A DNA stretch of 7,653 bases, taken from NCBI GenBank assembly GCA_947462695.1, contig CANHQC010000087.1, forward strand, positions 1-7,653, given 5' to 3'. The notes below the pieces were generated by a model. The model worked only from the letters and a program-made list of their open reading frames with translations. It ran no database searches and was not told the DNA's origin. This DNA is from Flavobacteriales bacterium (GTDB lineage Bacteria > Bacteroidota > Bacteroidia > Flavobacteriales_D > Crocinitomicaceae). How positions within the stretch are numbered: the first letter of the stretch is position 1; every line of letters begins with the position of its first letter. Positions 1-6,596 of the stretch are shown here, piece by piece. Made by a program: the position numbers and the translations under genes.

Positions 1-549
1 GATGAAGTATATGAATTCATCACCTTTGAGGAAAAACACATTTCGATCAATTCACGACCAAATTTGAGCGAAAGAACCGTAATCGTATCCTCCTTTGGTA
101 AAACATTTCACATAACCGGTTGGAAAATTGGCTACCTCGTTGCACCTGAACACCTCATGAATGAGATCAAAAAAGTCCATCAGTTTCTTGTTTTCAGTGT
201 AAACAGTGTTGCCCAAGAAGCCTTGAGTAGATACATTAAACTAGTCAATGTGAATGAATTGGGGAAATTCTACCAACAAAAACGAGACACTTTTCGGGAG
301 TTCATTAAACAAAGTCAGTTCAAGTTGCTTCCTTCACAAGGAACGTACTTTCAGCTCGCGGATTATTCTGCTATTTCCGAAAAAAGTGACGTTGATTTTT
401 GCAAAGAACTCGTAACAAATCACGGTGTGGCAGCGATACCCGTTTCAGTATTTAGAGAAGATAAAAAACAACAACAGTTGGTTCGATTTTGCTTTGCGAA
501 AGACGACAATACATTAGAACAAGCAGCAGAACGCTTATGCAAGATTTAA
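1..549 (+). CDS. ybdL: Methionine/glutamine aminotransferase, YbdL type (5'-truncated)
   Basis: This is the C-terminal 182 residues of a fold-type I PLP-dependent aminotransferase; the frame is open from base 1, so the start lies left of the window. It opens with DEVYE, whose Asp1 and Tyr4 match the class I pair contacting the PLP ring nitrogen and 3'-oxygen. SSFGKTFHITGWKIGY follows, with the Schiff-base lysine at visible residue 34 (bases 100-102). The next stretch (KVHQFLVFSVNSVAQEAL) is characteristic of YbdL-like enzymes rather than general aspartate aminotransferases. Arg162 in VRFCFAK is the expected substrate-carboxylate arginine. E. coli YbdL is about 386 residues, so roughly half is visible. 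Family knowledge: these cytosolic enzymes transaminate methionine and aromatic amino acids and can use glutamine as donor. The last 13 bases overlap the omega-amidase gene, which supports the glutamine-linked role. Family assignment is firm; in vivo substrate is inferred. Confidence 0.9.
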   Translation, partial: DEVYEFITFEEKHISINSRPNLSERTVIVSSFGKTFHITGWKIGYLVAPEHLMNEIKKVHQFLVFSVNSVAQEALSRYIKLVNVNELGKFYQQKRDTFREFIKQSQFKLLPSQGTYFQLADYSAISEKSDVDFCKELVTNHGVAAIPVSVFREDKKQQQLVRFCFAKDDNTLEQAAERLCKI

Positions 550-1304
550 AAATAGCATTAGTACAGGCTGACCAACATTGGGAGGCTAAAACTGCGAATA
601 CCGCGAATTACGAATCGTTATTGGCGACTATTGACGGAGTGGATATCATTCTTTTACCTGAAATGTGTACAACAGGATTCACCATGAACGCTGTCGATTT
701 AGCAGAAGATTTTTCTAATTCGAGTTCCTTGAATTGGCTAAAAAAATTAGCGGAATTAAAAAACAGCGCTATTTATACTTCCTTAATTATCCAGGACAAC
801 GGAAAATTCAGAAATCGAGGTTTATTCGTTGAACCGAATGGAACCGTTCATTTTTATGACAAGCGTAAATCGTTTGGACTTGCAGGAGAGGATCGCGTGT
901 TCACCGCTGGTGCAACTGAAAAAATCGTTTCTTTTCGCGGATGGAACATACAACTACAAATTTGTTACGATTTGCGCTTCCCTGAAATCGTACGTAACCG
1001 TATTTCAAATGGCTTCGCAGCCTATGACCTCATTTTATACACCGCTAATTGGCCTGCTAAACGACGTCACCATTGGAACACATTATTAACTGCTAGGGCA
1101 ATTGAAAATCAATGTTTTGTAGCAGCTGTCAATCGAATTGGAGAGGACGGAAAAGGGTTGACATATAGTGGCGATTCAATGGTTATTGATCCACTTGGCG
1201 AAACCATGCATCAGCTATCTTCTGAACAAGTCGAAGTGATCAATCTATCAAAGGAAAAATTACATTCCGTGCGTGAACAGTTACCTTTTTTGAAGGACCG
1301 ATAA
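537..1304 (+). CDS. yafV: Omega-amidase, nitrilase superfamily (YafV type)
   Basis: This is a complete 255-residue carbon-nitrogen hydrolase, the usual length for YafV/NIT2-like omega-amidases. The catalytic Glu-Lys-Cys triad is visible: Glu42 in LLPEMCTTGF, Lys109 in YDKRKSF, and Cys143 in QICYDLRFPE. The ATG at 537 was chosen because MQDLKIALVQAD is the conserved first beta strand of the family; a frame-extending ATG at 489 would add 16 unconserved residues deep inside the upstream gene. Family knowledge: cytosolic omega-amidases hydrolyse 2-oxoglutaramate to 2-oxoglutarate and ammonia, and 2-oxosuccinamate to oxaloacetate. The 13-base overlap with the aminotransferase implies cotranscription and probably translational coupling. 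Inference: the pair carries out irreversible, glutamine-driven transamination, for example as the last step of methionine salvage. No Shine-Dalgarno sequence precedes the start. No terminator is seen downstream, so some read-through into the next gene is possible. Confidence 0.92.
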   Translation: MQDLKIALVQADQHWEAKTANTANYESLLATIDGVDIILLPEMCTTGFTMNAVDLAEDFSNSSSLNWLKKLAELKNSAIYTSLIIQDNGKFRNRGLFVEPNGTVHFYDKRKSFGLAGEDRVFTAGATEKIVSFRGWNIQLQICYDLRFPEIVRNRISNGFAAYDLILYTANWPAKRRHHWNTLLTARAIENQCFVAAVNRIGEDGKGLTYSGDSMVIDPLGETMHQLSSEQVEVINLSKEKLHSVREQLPFLKDR

Positions 1305-1325
1305 TGTTAATTTATTCTCTAAGAA

Positions 1326-1354
1326 TTGTTAAAACGCTAATTCACTTATATTTG
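1326..1354 (+). promoter_or_regulatory. Bacteroidota-type promoter for the T9SS protein gene
   Basis: TTG at 1326-1328 (-33 element) and TATATTTG at 1347-1354 (-7 element, full match to TAnnTTTG) are separated by 18 bases, within the known range for this phylum's primary sigma factor. Transcription would begin near 1359-1362, leaving a leader of only about 10 bases before the ATG at 1371. That leader is A-rich and has no Shine-Dalgarno sequence, which is usual in Bacteroidota. Confidence 0.65.
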
Positions 1355-1370
1355 TAAAAACCGAATTAAA

Positions 1371-3200
1371 ATGAAAAAAGTATACTTAAGCATTCTACTA
1401 GCTGGATTAACTGCAGGAAGTTCTGTGGCTCAGCTTGTTCAAAAACCGTTGGTATCGGGAGAAATTAGCCGAATGAAACCAGCGTCGTCGCCAATAAAGC
1501 CAACAGAAAAACAGTTGGGAACAGTCTTTTGGCAAGACAATTTTGACACTCCATCGAATTGGGTTGTTGACAATAGCGGACAAACCGGAGGTGAATTTGG
1601 ATGGACTATTGACGCAACTTCAGATGGCTGGTACTCGGCAAATGGTATAAACTCCACTTCTGGCGGTAACTTTGCTGAAGTATCCAACGGAGATCCAACA
1701 TTAACTACTCCTTCTCAAGCATTAGGAGTTACGTATACGCTTACTTCTGCCCAACCAATCGATTTGACAGCCAACGGAACGCAAGTTTCATTGTCGTTTC
1801 AACAATTTGGAGCGCGCTTCAATGACTTACAAGAAATTCAAATTTCAACGAACGGAACAACCTTTTTTCCTGTAGGCGACAATATGGATAAAGATGTGTT
1901 GTCTGCAGCTGGAGGAACGGCGTATCCAAATCCAGATACAAAAACCATCAATCTTGCTGGGTATTTAGCCGGAGCAACGCAAGTATGGATTCGTTTCGTT
2001 TGGACAACAGCATTTCCTACTTTAGCAACTAATCCAAATGTGTGGATTACTTACGGATGGTACATTGATGATGTGAAGTTAACAACGAATGCGGAATACG
2101 ATTTAGCTTTGCAGTCTGCATACTGGGGAACAGCATTTTTGAATTATTATCAACTTCCATTGACGCAAGTTGCTCCAATCGATTTTACAGCTAACGTAGT
2201 TAATGGTGGTTCATTACCGATGACGAATGCTAAACTTAATGTTAATGTGAATACAGGCGCTTGGACAGGATCCTCTCCTGGAGCTACTATCGCCCCTATT
2301 GCAACAGATAGTTTAGTTGTCTCTACTCAATATACGCCAAGTAACGCAGCTACAGCAACGTACAATGTGACACGAACGATTACTGCAGATGCGGTAGATG
2401 ATATTCCTTCAAACAATGTTTTACCAGCGATTGCTTTCAGTACAACAAATTTCATTTATGCACGCGACAATAACGTTCCTGCAGGTAGCACGAACAACGG
2501 TCCTGATGGATTTGAAGTAGGTAATTTATTTGATATTTGGCAAGACCAAACACTTACTGCAATCAACGTTAGACTTGTTGGTGGTGGAAGTAATGGTACA
2601 ACAGTAGGAACAGAAATCTATGTCAAACTTTATTCTATTGATCCGGGTACAGGAGACTTCGTGTACGAAGGAGAATCTGATCCTAAAATTTTAGCTTCGA
2701 ATAACTTAAACACGAACCTTGTAATGGTTCTAAACACTCCAGTAGATCTAATTGCAAACAGTACATATCTTGCTGTTGTTGGAGCTTTTGGACCAGGTTT
2801 ACGTGTTGCGAATGCTGGTACATCTGATCCACAAACTTCGTTTTTGTATGATACGCCAACTGATACTTGGTTTTATCAAACAGGTACGCCATACGTACGC
2901 TTAAATTTCGATCCGTCTGTTGGTATCGAGGAAATGGAAGGAACGGTTTCCAAAGCAACTGTTTATCCTAACCCATCCGTTGGGACTACAACCGTTGATT
3001 ACAGTTTAGCAAATGCAGCTGACGTGACTATTCAATTAACGGATGTTTCGGGTAAGGTTATCGCTAGCTGGAATGAAGGTACACAAGAAGCAGGTGATCA
3101 CAGCTTGTCTTTTGATGCTGCGTCTTTCAACAGTGGAATTTACTATGTAACGATCGCTTCTGAGGGTTCAGTTGTTACAAAGAAATTTGTAAAGAAATAA
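1371..3200 (+). CDS. Secreted multi-domain beta-sandwich protein with T9SS type A sorting domain
   Basis: This 609-residue protein appears complete. Residues 1-20 are a signal peptide (MKK, a hydrophobic core, then SSVA) with likely cleavage before Gln21, a common +1 residue in exported Bacteroidota proteins. Residues about 51-240 resemble the 'choice-of-anchor J'/MAM-like jelly roll: VFWQDNFDTPSNW at the start, GWTID near 77-81 and a closing WYIDDVKL. Residues about 243-360 look like an Ig/CARDB-like fold. Residues about 361-515 form another apparent beta-rich domain that I cannot name. Residues about 530-609 are the sorting domain: VYPNPS, then DVSGKVI, SGIYYVTI and the terminal KKFVKK. Family knowledge: such domains direct export across the outer membrane by T9SS and are usually removed, with the protein released or attached to the surface. 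No catalytic motif is evident; adhesion or matrix binding is a guess. It has its own promoter and terminator and no evident link to its neighbours. Confidence 0.9.
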   Translation: MKKVYLSILLAGLTAGSSVAQLVQKPLVSGEISRMKPASSPIKPTEKQLGTVFWQDNFDTPSNWVVDNSGQTGGEFGWTIDATSDGWYSANGINSTSGGNFAEVSNGDPTLTTPSQALGVTYTLTSAQPIDLTANGTQVSLSFQQFGARFNDLQEIQISTNGTTFFPVGDNMDKDVLSAAGGTAYPNPDTKTINLAGYLAGATQVWIRFVWTTAFPTLATNPNVWITYGWYIDDVKLTTNAEYDLALQSAYWGTAFLNYYQLPLTQVAPIDFTANVVNGGSLPMTNAKLNVNVNTGAWTGSSPGATIAPIATDSLVVSTQYTPSNAATATYNVTRTITADAVDDIPSNNVLPAIAFSTTNFIYARDNNVPAGSTNNGPDGFEVGNLFDIWQDQTLTAINVRLVGGGSNGTTVGTEIYVKLYSIDPGTGDFVYEGESDPKILASNNLNTNLVMVLNTPVDLIANSTYLAVVGAFGPGLRVANAGTSDPQTSFLYDTPTDTWFYQTGTPYVRLNFDPSVGIEEMEGTVSKATVYPNPSVGTTTVDYSLANAADVTIQLTDVSGKVIASWNEGTQEAGDHSLSFDAASFNSGIYYVTIASEGSVVTKKFVKK

Positions 3201-3220
3201 GAACCAATCAAATAAATTGA

Positions 3221-3252
3221 AGAAGGGCTGTCTCGAAAGAGATGGCCCTTTT
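3221..3252 (+). terminator. Rho-independent terminator after the T9SS protein gene
   Basis: Arms 3223-3234 (AAGGGCTGTCTC) and 3239-3250 (GAGATGGCCCTT) pair along all 12 positions, with two G-U pairs, and close a GAAA tetraloop of the stable GNRA class. Two more weak pairs extend the base to 3221-3252. The 3' arm runs into TTTTCATTT, which serves as the U-tract. It starts 20 bases after the stop codon. The opposite strand has no T-run after the hairpin, so it should act mainly in the + direction, insulating the mre operon from upstream transcription. Confidence 0.85.
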
Positions 3253-3267
3253 CATTTGTCGCTTTTT

Positions 3268-3291
3268 AAGAACAGTTAAGTATCTGTTCTT
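3268..3291. repeat. Perfect 8-bp inverted repeat between the terminator and mreC
   Basis: AAGAACAG (3268-3275) and CTGTTCTT (3284-3291) are exact reverse complements around an 8-base spacer. There is no T-run after either arm in its reading direction, so it is not a standard terminator. A short direct repeat, CTATTG at 3292-3297 and 3301-3306, follows immediately. The site lies upstream of both candidate mreC promoters, so an operator is possible, but no regulator family is recognised. Confidence 0.4.
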
Positions 3292-3294
3292 CTA

Positions 3295-3327
3295 TTGAAC
3301 CTATTGCCTTGTAAACAAATACGTTTT
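3295..3327 (+). promoter_or_regulatory. Candidate distal promoter for mreC
   Basis: TTG at 3295-3297 and TACGTTTT at 3320-3327 (one mismatch, final T for G, to TAnnTTTG) are spaced 22 bases apart. It would give a conventional leader of about 45 bases before the ATG at 3377. The match is weaker than that of the proximal candidate, but the geometry relative to the gene is more ordinary. Confidence 0.3.
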
Positions 3328-3340
3328 TTTATCCAACTTC

Positions 3341-3373
3341 TTGCCATTTGCAACGGTACCTTTTATATTTTTG
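3341..3373 (+). promoter_or_regulatory. Candidate proximal promoter for mreC, nearly leaderless
   Basis: TATTTTTG at 3366-3373 fully matches TAnnTTTG, and TTG at 3341-3343 lies 22 bases upstream. A second TTG at 3348-3350 is only 15 bases away, which is short for this promoter class. The -7 element ends just three bases before the mreC ATG, so transcription would begin at or within the start codon. This is either a leaderless promoter or a chance match. Confidence 0.35.
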
Positions 3374-3376
3374 TAC

Positions 3377-4225
3377 ATGCGCAATTTAATTGCCTTTTTC
3401 AGAAGGTTTCGTGTGTTTTTGGTGTTTGCTTTGTTGCAGGTCATTGCCTTGTCGACGTACTTTTCATTTTTACAGTATCCGAGGGCGCAATACCTCACAT
3501 CCGCTTCAAATGTTTCTGGAGCAATTTTAAAAGCACGATTCGATTTAACAAAGCATTTCAACTTGAGTAAGAACAATGAAAATTTGCAACGCGAAAATGT
3601 CGCACTCAGGAATAGGTTACCCATGAGTTATATTCAGTTACAAAATGGTTTAGTTAAAATAAATGATACCCTTTTTAACCAGCAATACGAATATATTCCT
3701 GCAACTGTTATCAATTCCACACTGACCAAACGAAACAATTATTTCACGTTAAATGTCGGCTATGCACAAGGCGTTAAACGCGGAATGGGTGTGTTTTCCG
3801 AAAAAGGAATTGTTGGACGAGTGCACAATAGCAGTAAACATTTTGCCGTGGTAAAATCAGTCTTGACCGAAAACATCAACATTGATGTCATGGTAGAAAA
3901 GTTGGGGCTTTTTGGGCTAATGAAATGGGATGGAAGAGACCCTCGATTTGGCAACATCACTGGAATTTCAAATGACCTCAAACTGAAAAAATGGTTGAAA
4001 GTTGTCACGCGAGGCGGTTCTGGAATTTTCCCAAGAGGACTAACTGTTGGGTACATCGCAAAATTAAAACCAGTTGAAGGGAAGCCGTTATGGGACGTAA
4101 TCATCAGGTATTCGGAAGACTACCGAACGCTGCAACGTGTTTATGTCATCAAAAACCTACTGAGTGAGGAACAACAAAAGCTCGAATTAGCCGTGCCATC
4201 AGACAACGATCAACAAGAAGAATGA
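3377..4225 (+). CDS. mreC: Rod shape-determining protein MreC
   Basis: This 282-residue protein is a membrane-anchored periplasmic scaffold of the elongasome; family knowledge says it binds PBP2 and favours the active PBP2-RodA state. The ATG at 3377 is chosen because MRNLIAFFRRFR is the typical Bacteroidota MreC start; an in-frame TTG at 3341 would add 12 residues running through the promoter region. Residues about 12-31 form the single membrane segment, and about 62-82 look like a short coiled coil (NNENLQRENVALRNRL). The beta-rich region follows from about 105 to 262, with GIVGRV at 144-149, LMKWDGRDPRFGNI near 181-194 and SGIFPRGLTVG at 215-225. The usual GD-x-VVTSG lead-in to that last motif is altered here to KKWLKVVTRGG. 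The C-terminal 20 residues are acidic and Gln-rich. The stop codon overlaps the mreD start in ATGA. Confidence 0.93.
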   Translation: MRNLIAFFRRFRVFLVFALLQVIALSTYFSFLQYPRAQYLTSASNVSGAILKARFDLTKHFNLSKNNENLQRENVALRNRLPMSYIQLQNGLVKINDTLFNQQYEYIPATVINSTLTKRNNYFTLNVGYAQGVKRGMGVFSEKGIVGRVHNSSKHFAVVKSVLTENINIDVMVEKLGLFGLMKWDGRDPRFGNITGISNDLKLKKWLKVVTRGGSGIFPRGLTVGYIAKLKPVEGKPLWDVIIRYSEDYRTLQRVYVIKNLLSEEQQKLELAVPSDNDQQEE

Positions 4226-4737
4226 ACGACGTAATTAAACATAGTATTCGCTTTATAGTGTTGGTGCTGATTCAAACACTCTTTCTTAATCAACTCGAAC
4301 TTGGATGGGGAATACAATTAATGGTTTACCCACTTTTCATTGCATTACTTCCATTTGAAATAGCAACAATCCCTATGCTTTTGCTTGCATTTTTAATGGG
4401 AATATCAATTGATGCCATATCAAACACATATGGATTACACACCTCATCCCTTCTGCTCATTGCATACATGAGACCAGGTGTTTTTAAATTGTTTGCACCA
4501 CGAGATGGCTACGATAACTTAAAGGAAGGTACTAGTTTTCACATGGGTATGAGGTGGTTCATATCTGTATATGGAACCCTTTTGTTTACGCATCATTTTT
4601 TCTTTTTTATAGTCGAGATTTTTAGGTTTTCAGATTTCTTATTTATTCTTCAAAAAACGGTACTGAGTCTGCCTTTATCGTTTTTACTTTCCTTACTTCT
4701 TCAAGCATTATTCGTATCTAAGCCCAAAGAACGATGA
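4222..4737 (+). CDS. mreD: Rod shape-determining protein MreD
   Basis: This 171-residue, strongly hydrophobic inner-membrane protein is close in length to E. coli MreD (162). Five or six membrane segments can be drawn, at about 9-24, 31-45, 48-66, 74-91, 112-133 and 138-166. Sequence signatures are weak, as is normal for MreD; the assignment rests on size, topology, the GISIDAISNTYGLHTSS stretch (MreD proteins typically carry a G-x-x-x-D-x-x-x-x-x-x-x-G-x-x-S/A pattern here) and position between mreC and the PBP2 gene. Family knowledge: MreD works with MreC in the elongasome, though its exact biochemical role is unsettled. It overlaps both neighbours by 4 bases (ATGA at 4222-4225 and 4734-4737), which implies one polycistronic mRNA and translational coupling. 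Confidence 0.9.
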   Translation: MNDVIKHSIRFIVLVLIQTLFLNQLELGWGIQLMVYPLFIALLPFEIATIPMLLLAFLMGISIDAISNTYGLHTSSLLLIAYMRPGVFKLFAPRDGYDNLKEGTSFHMGMRWFISVYGTLLFTHHFFFFIVEIFRFSDFLFILQKTVLSLPLSFLLSLLLQALFVSKPKER

Positions 4738-6596
4738 ATACAGATGCGCGCAAATATGTAATCATTTCCTTCATGGTCATTGTGGGAATGATCTACATAT
4801 TTCGGTTGTTCTATATGCAAGTCATTGACGATTCATGGACACTTCGCGCACAGGAAATTGCAGAGAAAAGGAAAGAAATCACTCCGCCTCGTGGTGTGTT
4901 ATTCGATCGGAACGGTAAAAAAATTGTAGCCAACCGAACGTATTACAACCTGATGGTGGTGGAAGCGGAAATGAAAGACTTTGATACCTTAGCCTTTGCG
5001 CAATTAATAGGTTGGACAAAAGAACAAGTCAAGCAACGCTTCTTTGAAATACGTAAGGGCGAAGGAACCTATTACAATAAAGCAACTGGAAAACGCACTT
5101 CCAACTACCAGAAAATTCGAGCATACCCTTTCCTTAAAGAACTCACGTTAGAAGAGATTGCGAAAATCGCGCCGTTTCTGGAAGATTTTCCCGGATTTAA
5201 AGAGGAGGTTACTAGCATGAGAAGCTATCCTTTTGCGAATGCAGCCAATATCATGGGTTACCTTTCAGAGGTGAATAGAGAAGAAATCGACGAAGATCGT
5301 TTCTACAAACCAGGGAACAATATTGGTCGAGCCGGCTTGGAACGATTTTACGAAAAAGAACTTCGCGGCAGAAAGGGGATACGATATATTGTGACCTCTG
5401 CATTGAATAATGCGATTGAATCATATGCAGATGGGAAGTATGACACCGTTGCCAAGCAAGGACCAGCATTGCACCTTGGTGTTGATATTATGCTTCAGGC
5501 CTATGGAGAAAAATTGCTGGAAGGTAAACGTGGATGTATTGTTGCCATCGAACCGTCAAGTGGCGAAATTCTTGCGCTTATCTCAGCACCTAGTTATGAT
5601 CCCAATTTATTTATTGGTAGAAGAAACATTTCTAGAAACTTCACCAAATTACTCAATGATCCTAGTAAGCCGCTCTACCCTCGCCCGTTAGCTGCAGAGT
5701 ATCCTCCCGGATCAACATTTAAATTATTGAACTCTTTAATTGGACTTCAAGAAGGAGTCATTACACCTAATTCTGGTTTCCCTTGCAATACATCAGTTGT
5801 TGGATGTCATAACCACGCCAGTGCTGGCAGTCTGCCAGATGCCATTAAACACTCATGCAATCCGTATTACTATTCAGTAATGCGAAGAATCATTCAACAA
5901 AAAAAAGCCAAAAGTTTATTTCGTGATGCAGAAATCGGTTTAAATCATTGGGCTGATTATATGTACAGGTTCGGTCTTGGTAATAAACTGGAAACCGACA
6001 TCACAGGATTGCGTTCGGGCACCATACCTGATTCAAAGTATTACGACAAATGGTATGGGCACCACAGATGGGCATTTTCAACCATTCGCTCCATTTCAAT
6101 TGGTCAGGGCGAGGTAACATTAACACCACTGCAAATGGCGAATGTGGCTGCGTTAATCGCCAATCGAGGTTGGTACATTACCCCTCATTTTGTTCGATCC
6201 GTTGGAAAAAACGGTCCGTTACCTGAATACAGAAAAAAACACCAAACGTACATTAAGAAAGAACACTACGAAGTTGTTGTTGAGGGAATGAGACGGGTGG
6301 TTTATGAACCCGGAGGAACAGGAAAACGAGCTCGGTTAGAGGACATCATTATTTGTGGTAAAACAGGAACCGTTCAAAATCCTCATGGGGATGATCATTC
6401 CACCTTCATTGCCTTTGCTCCAATGGATAAGCCCAAAATTGCCATTGCTGTTTTTATTGAAAATGCCAAAGGAGGTGGTGGATTGTGGGCCGCACCAACA
6501 GCAGGATTGATGATCGAAAAATACCTAAAGAAAAAGATTACCGATAAAGAACGAGAAGCCACCATATTGAACGCTAAATTTTACTACCGAAAATGA
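4734..6596 (+). CDS. mrdA: Penicillin-binding protein 2 (elongation-specific transpeptidase)
   Basis: This complete 620-residue class B PBP is close to E. coli PBP2 (633). Residues about 8-29 form the membrane anchor. The N-terminal pedestal holds PPRGVLFDRNG (51-61) and GRAGLERFYEKELRG (198-212), both typical of PBP2. The transpeptidase domain spans about 245-600: Ser327-Thr-Phe-Lys330 in PPGSTFK (SxxK nucleophile and base), Ser374-Cys-Asn376 (SxN) and Lys543-Thr-Gly545 (KTG). SIGQGEVTLTPLQMANV (455-471) is also conserved. Family knowledge: it cross-links nascent peptidoglycan at the periplasmic face together with RodA and is a beta-lactam target. Cys351, Cys358, His359, His361 and Cys375 lie between SxxK and SxN and could bind zinc, as described for E. 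coli PBP2. All catalytic residues are present, so the enzyme is probably active. ATGA overlaps join it to mreD and rodA. Confidence 0.97.
   Translation: MNTDARKYVIISFMVIVGMIYIFRLFYMQVIDDSWTLRAQEIAEKRKEITPPRGVLFDRNGKKIVANRTYYNLMVVEAEMKDFDTLAFAQLIGWTKEQVKQRFFEIRKGEGTYYNKATGKRTSNYQKIRAYPFLKELTLEEIAKIAPFLEDFPGFKEEVTSMRSYPFANAANIMGYLSEVNREEIDEDRFYKPGNNIGRAGLERFYEKELRGRKGIRYIVTSALNNAIESYADGKYDTVAKQGPALHLGVDIMLQAYGEKLLEGKRGCIVAIEPSSGEILALISAPSYDPNLFIGRRNISRNFTKLLNDPSKPLYPRPLAAEYPPGSTFKLLNSLIGLQEGVITPNSGFPCNTSVVGCHNHASAGSLPDAIKHSCNPYYYSVMRRIIQQKKAKSLFRDAEIGLNHWADYMYRFGLGNKLETDITGLRSGTIPDSKYYDKWYGHHRWAFSTIRSISIGQGEVTLTPLQMANVAALIANRGWYITPHFVRSVGKNGPLPEYRKKHQTYIKKEHYEVVVEGMRRVVYEPGGTGKRARLEDIIICGKTGTVQNPHGDDHSTFIAFAPMDKPKIAIAVFIENAKGGGGLWAAPTAGLMIEKYLKKKITDKEREATILNAKFYYRK

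Noticed and set aside
64..549. Aminotransferase starting at the TTG at 64
   Set aside because: The frame is open and clearly homologous from base 1 (DEVYE with PLP-binding residues), so the gene enters from the left and TTG 64 is an internal Leu codon.
829..1089. Open frame of 86 codons on the + strand inside the omega-amidase gene
   Set aside because: It overlaps in another frame the segment encoding the catalytic Lys and Cys; no motif of its own.
1320..1348. Weak inverted repeat GAATT...AATTC after the omega-amidase gene as a terminator
   Set aside because: Only 5 bp with an 11-base loop, AT-rich, with no T-run; it overlaps the promoter elements of the next gene and is likely chance.
3341..3376. 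Extended MreC start at TTG 3341
   Set aside because: The 12 added residues would be encoded by the promoter-like region, while MRNL at 3377 is the usual start of MreC in this phylum.
3301..3624. Open frame on the minus strand of 107 codons spanning the mreC promoter region and 5' end
   Set aside because: It is antisense to the well-supported mreC, has a low-complexity Lys/Phe/Cys-rich product with no recognisable motif, and crosses the intergenic signals.
3760..4104. Open frame on the minus strand of 114 codons inside mreC
   Set aside because: It is fully contained antisense in a conserved gene; the product shows no domain-like pattern, so it is a shadow of mreC codon usage.
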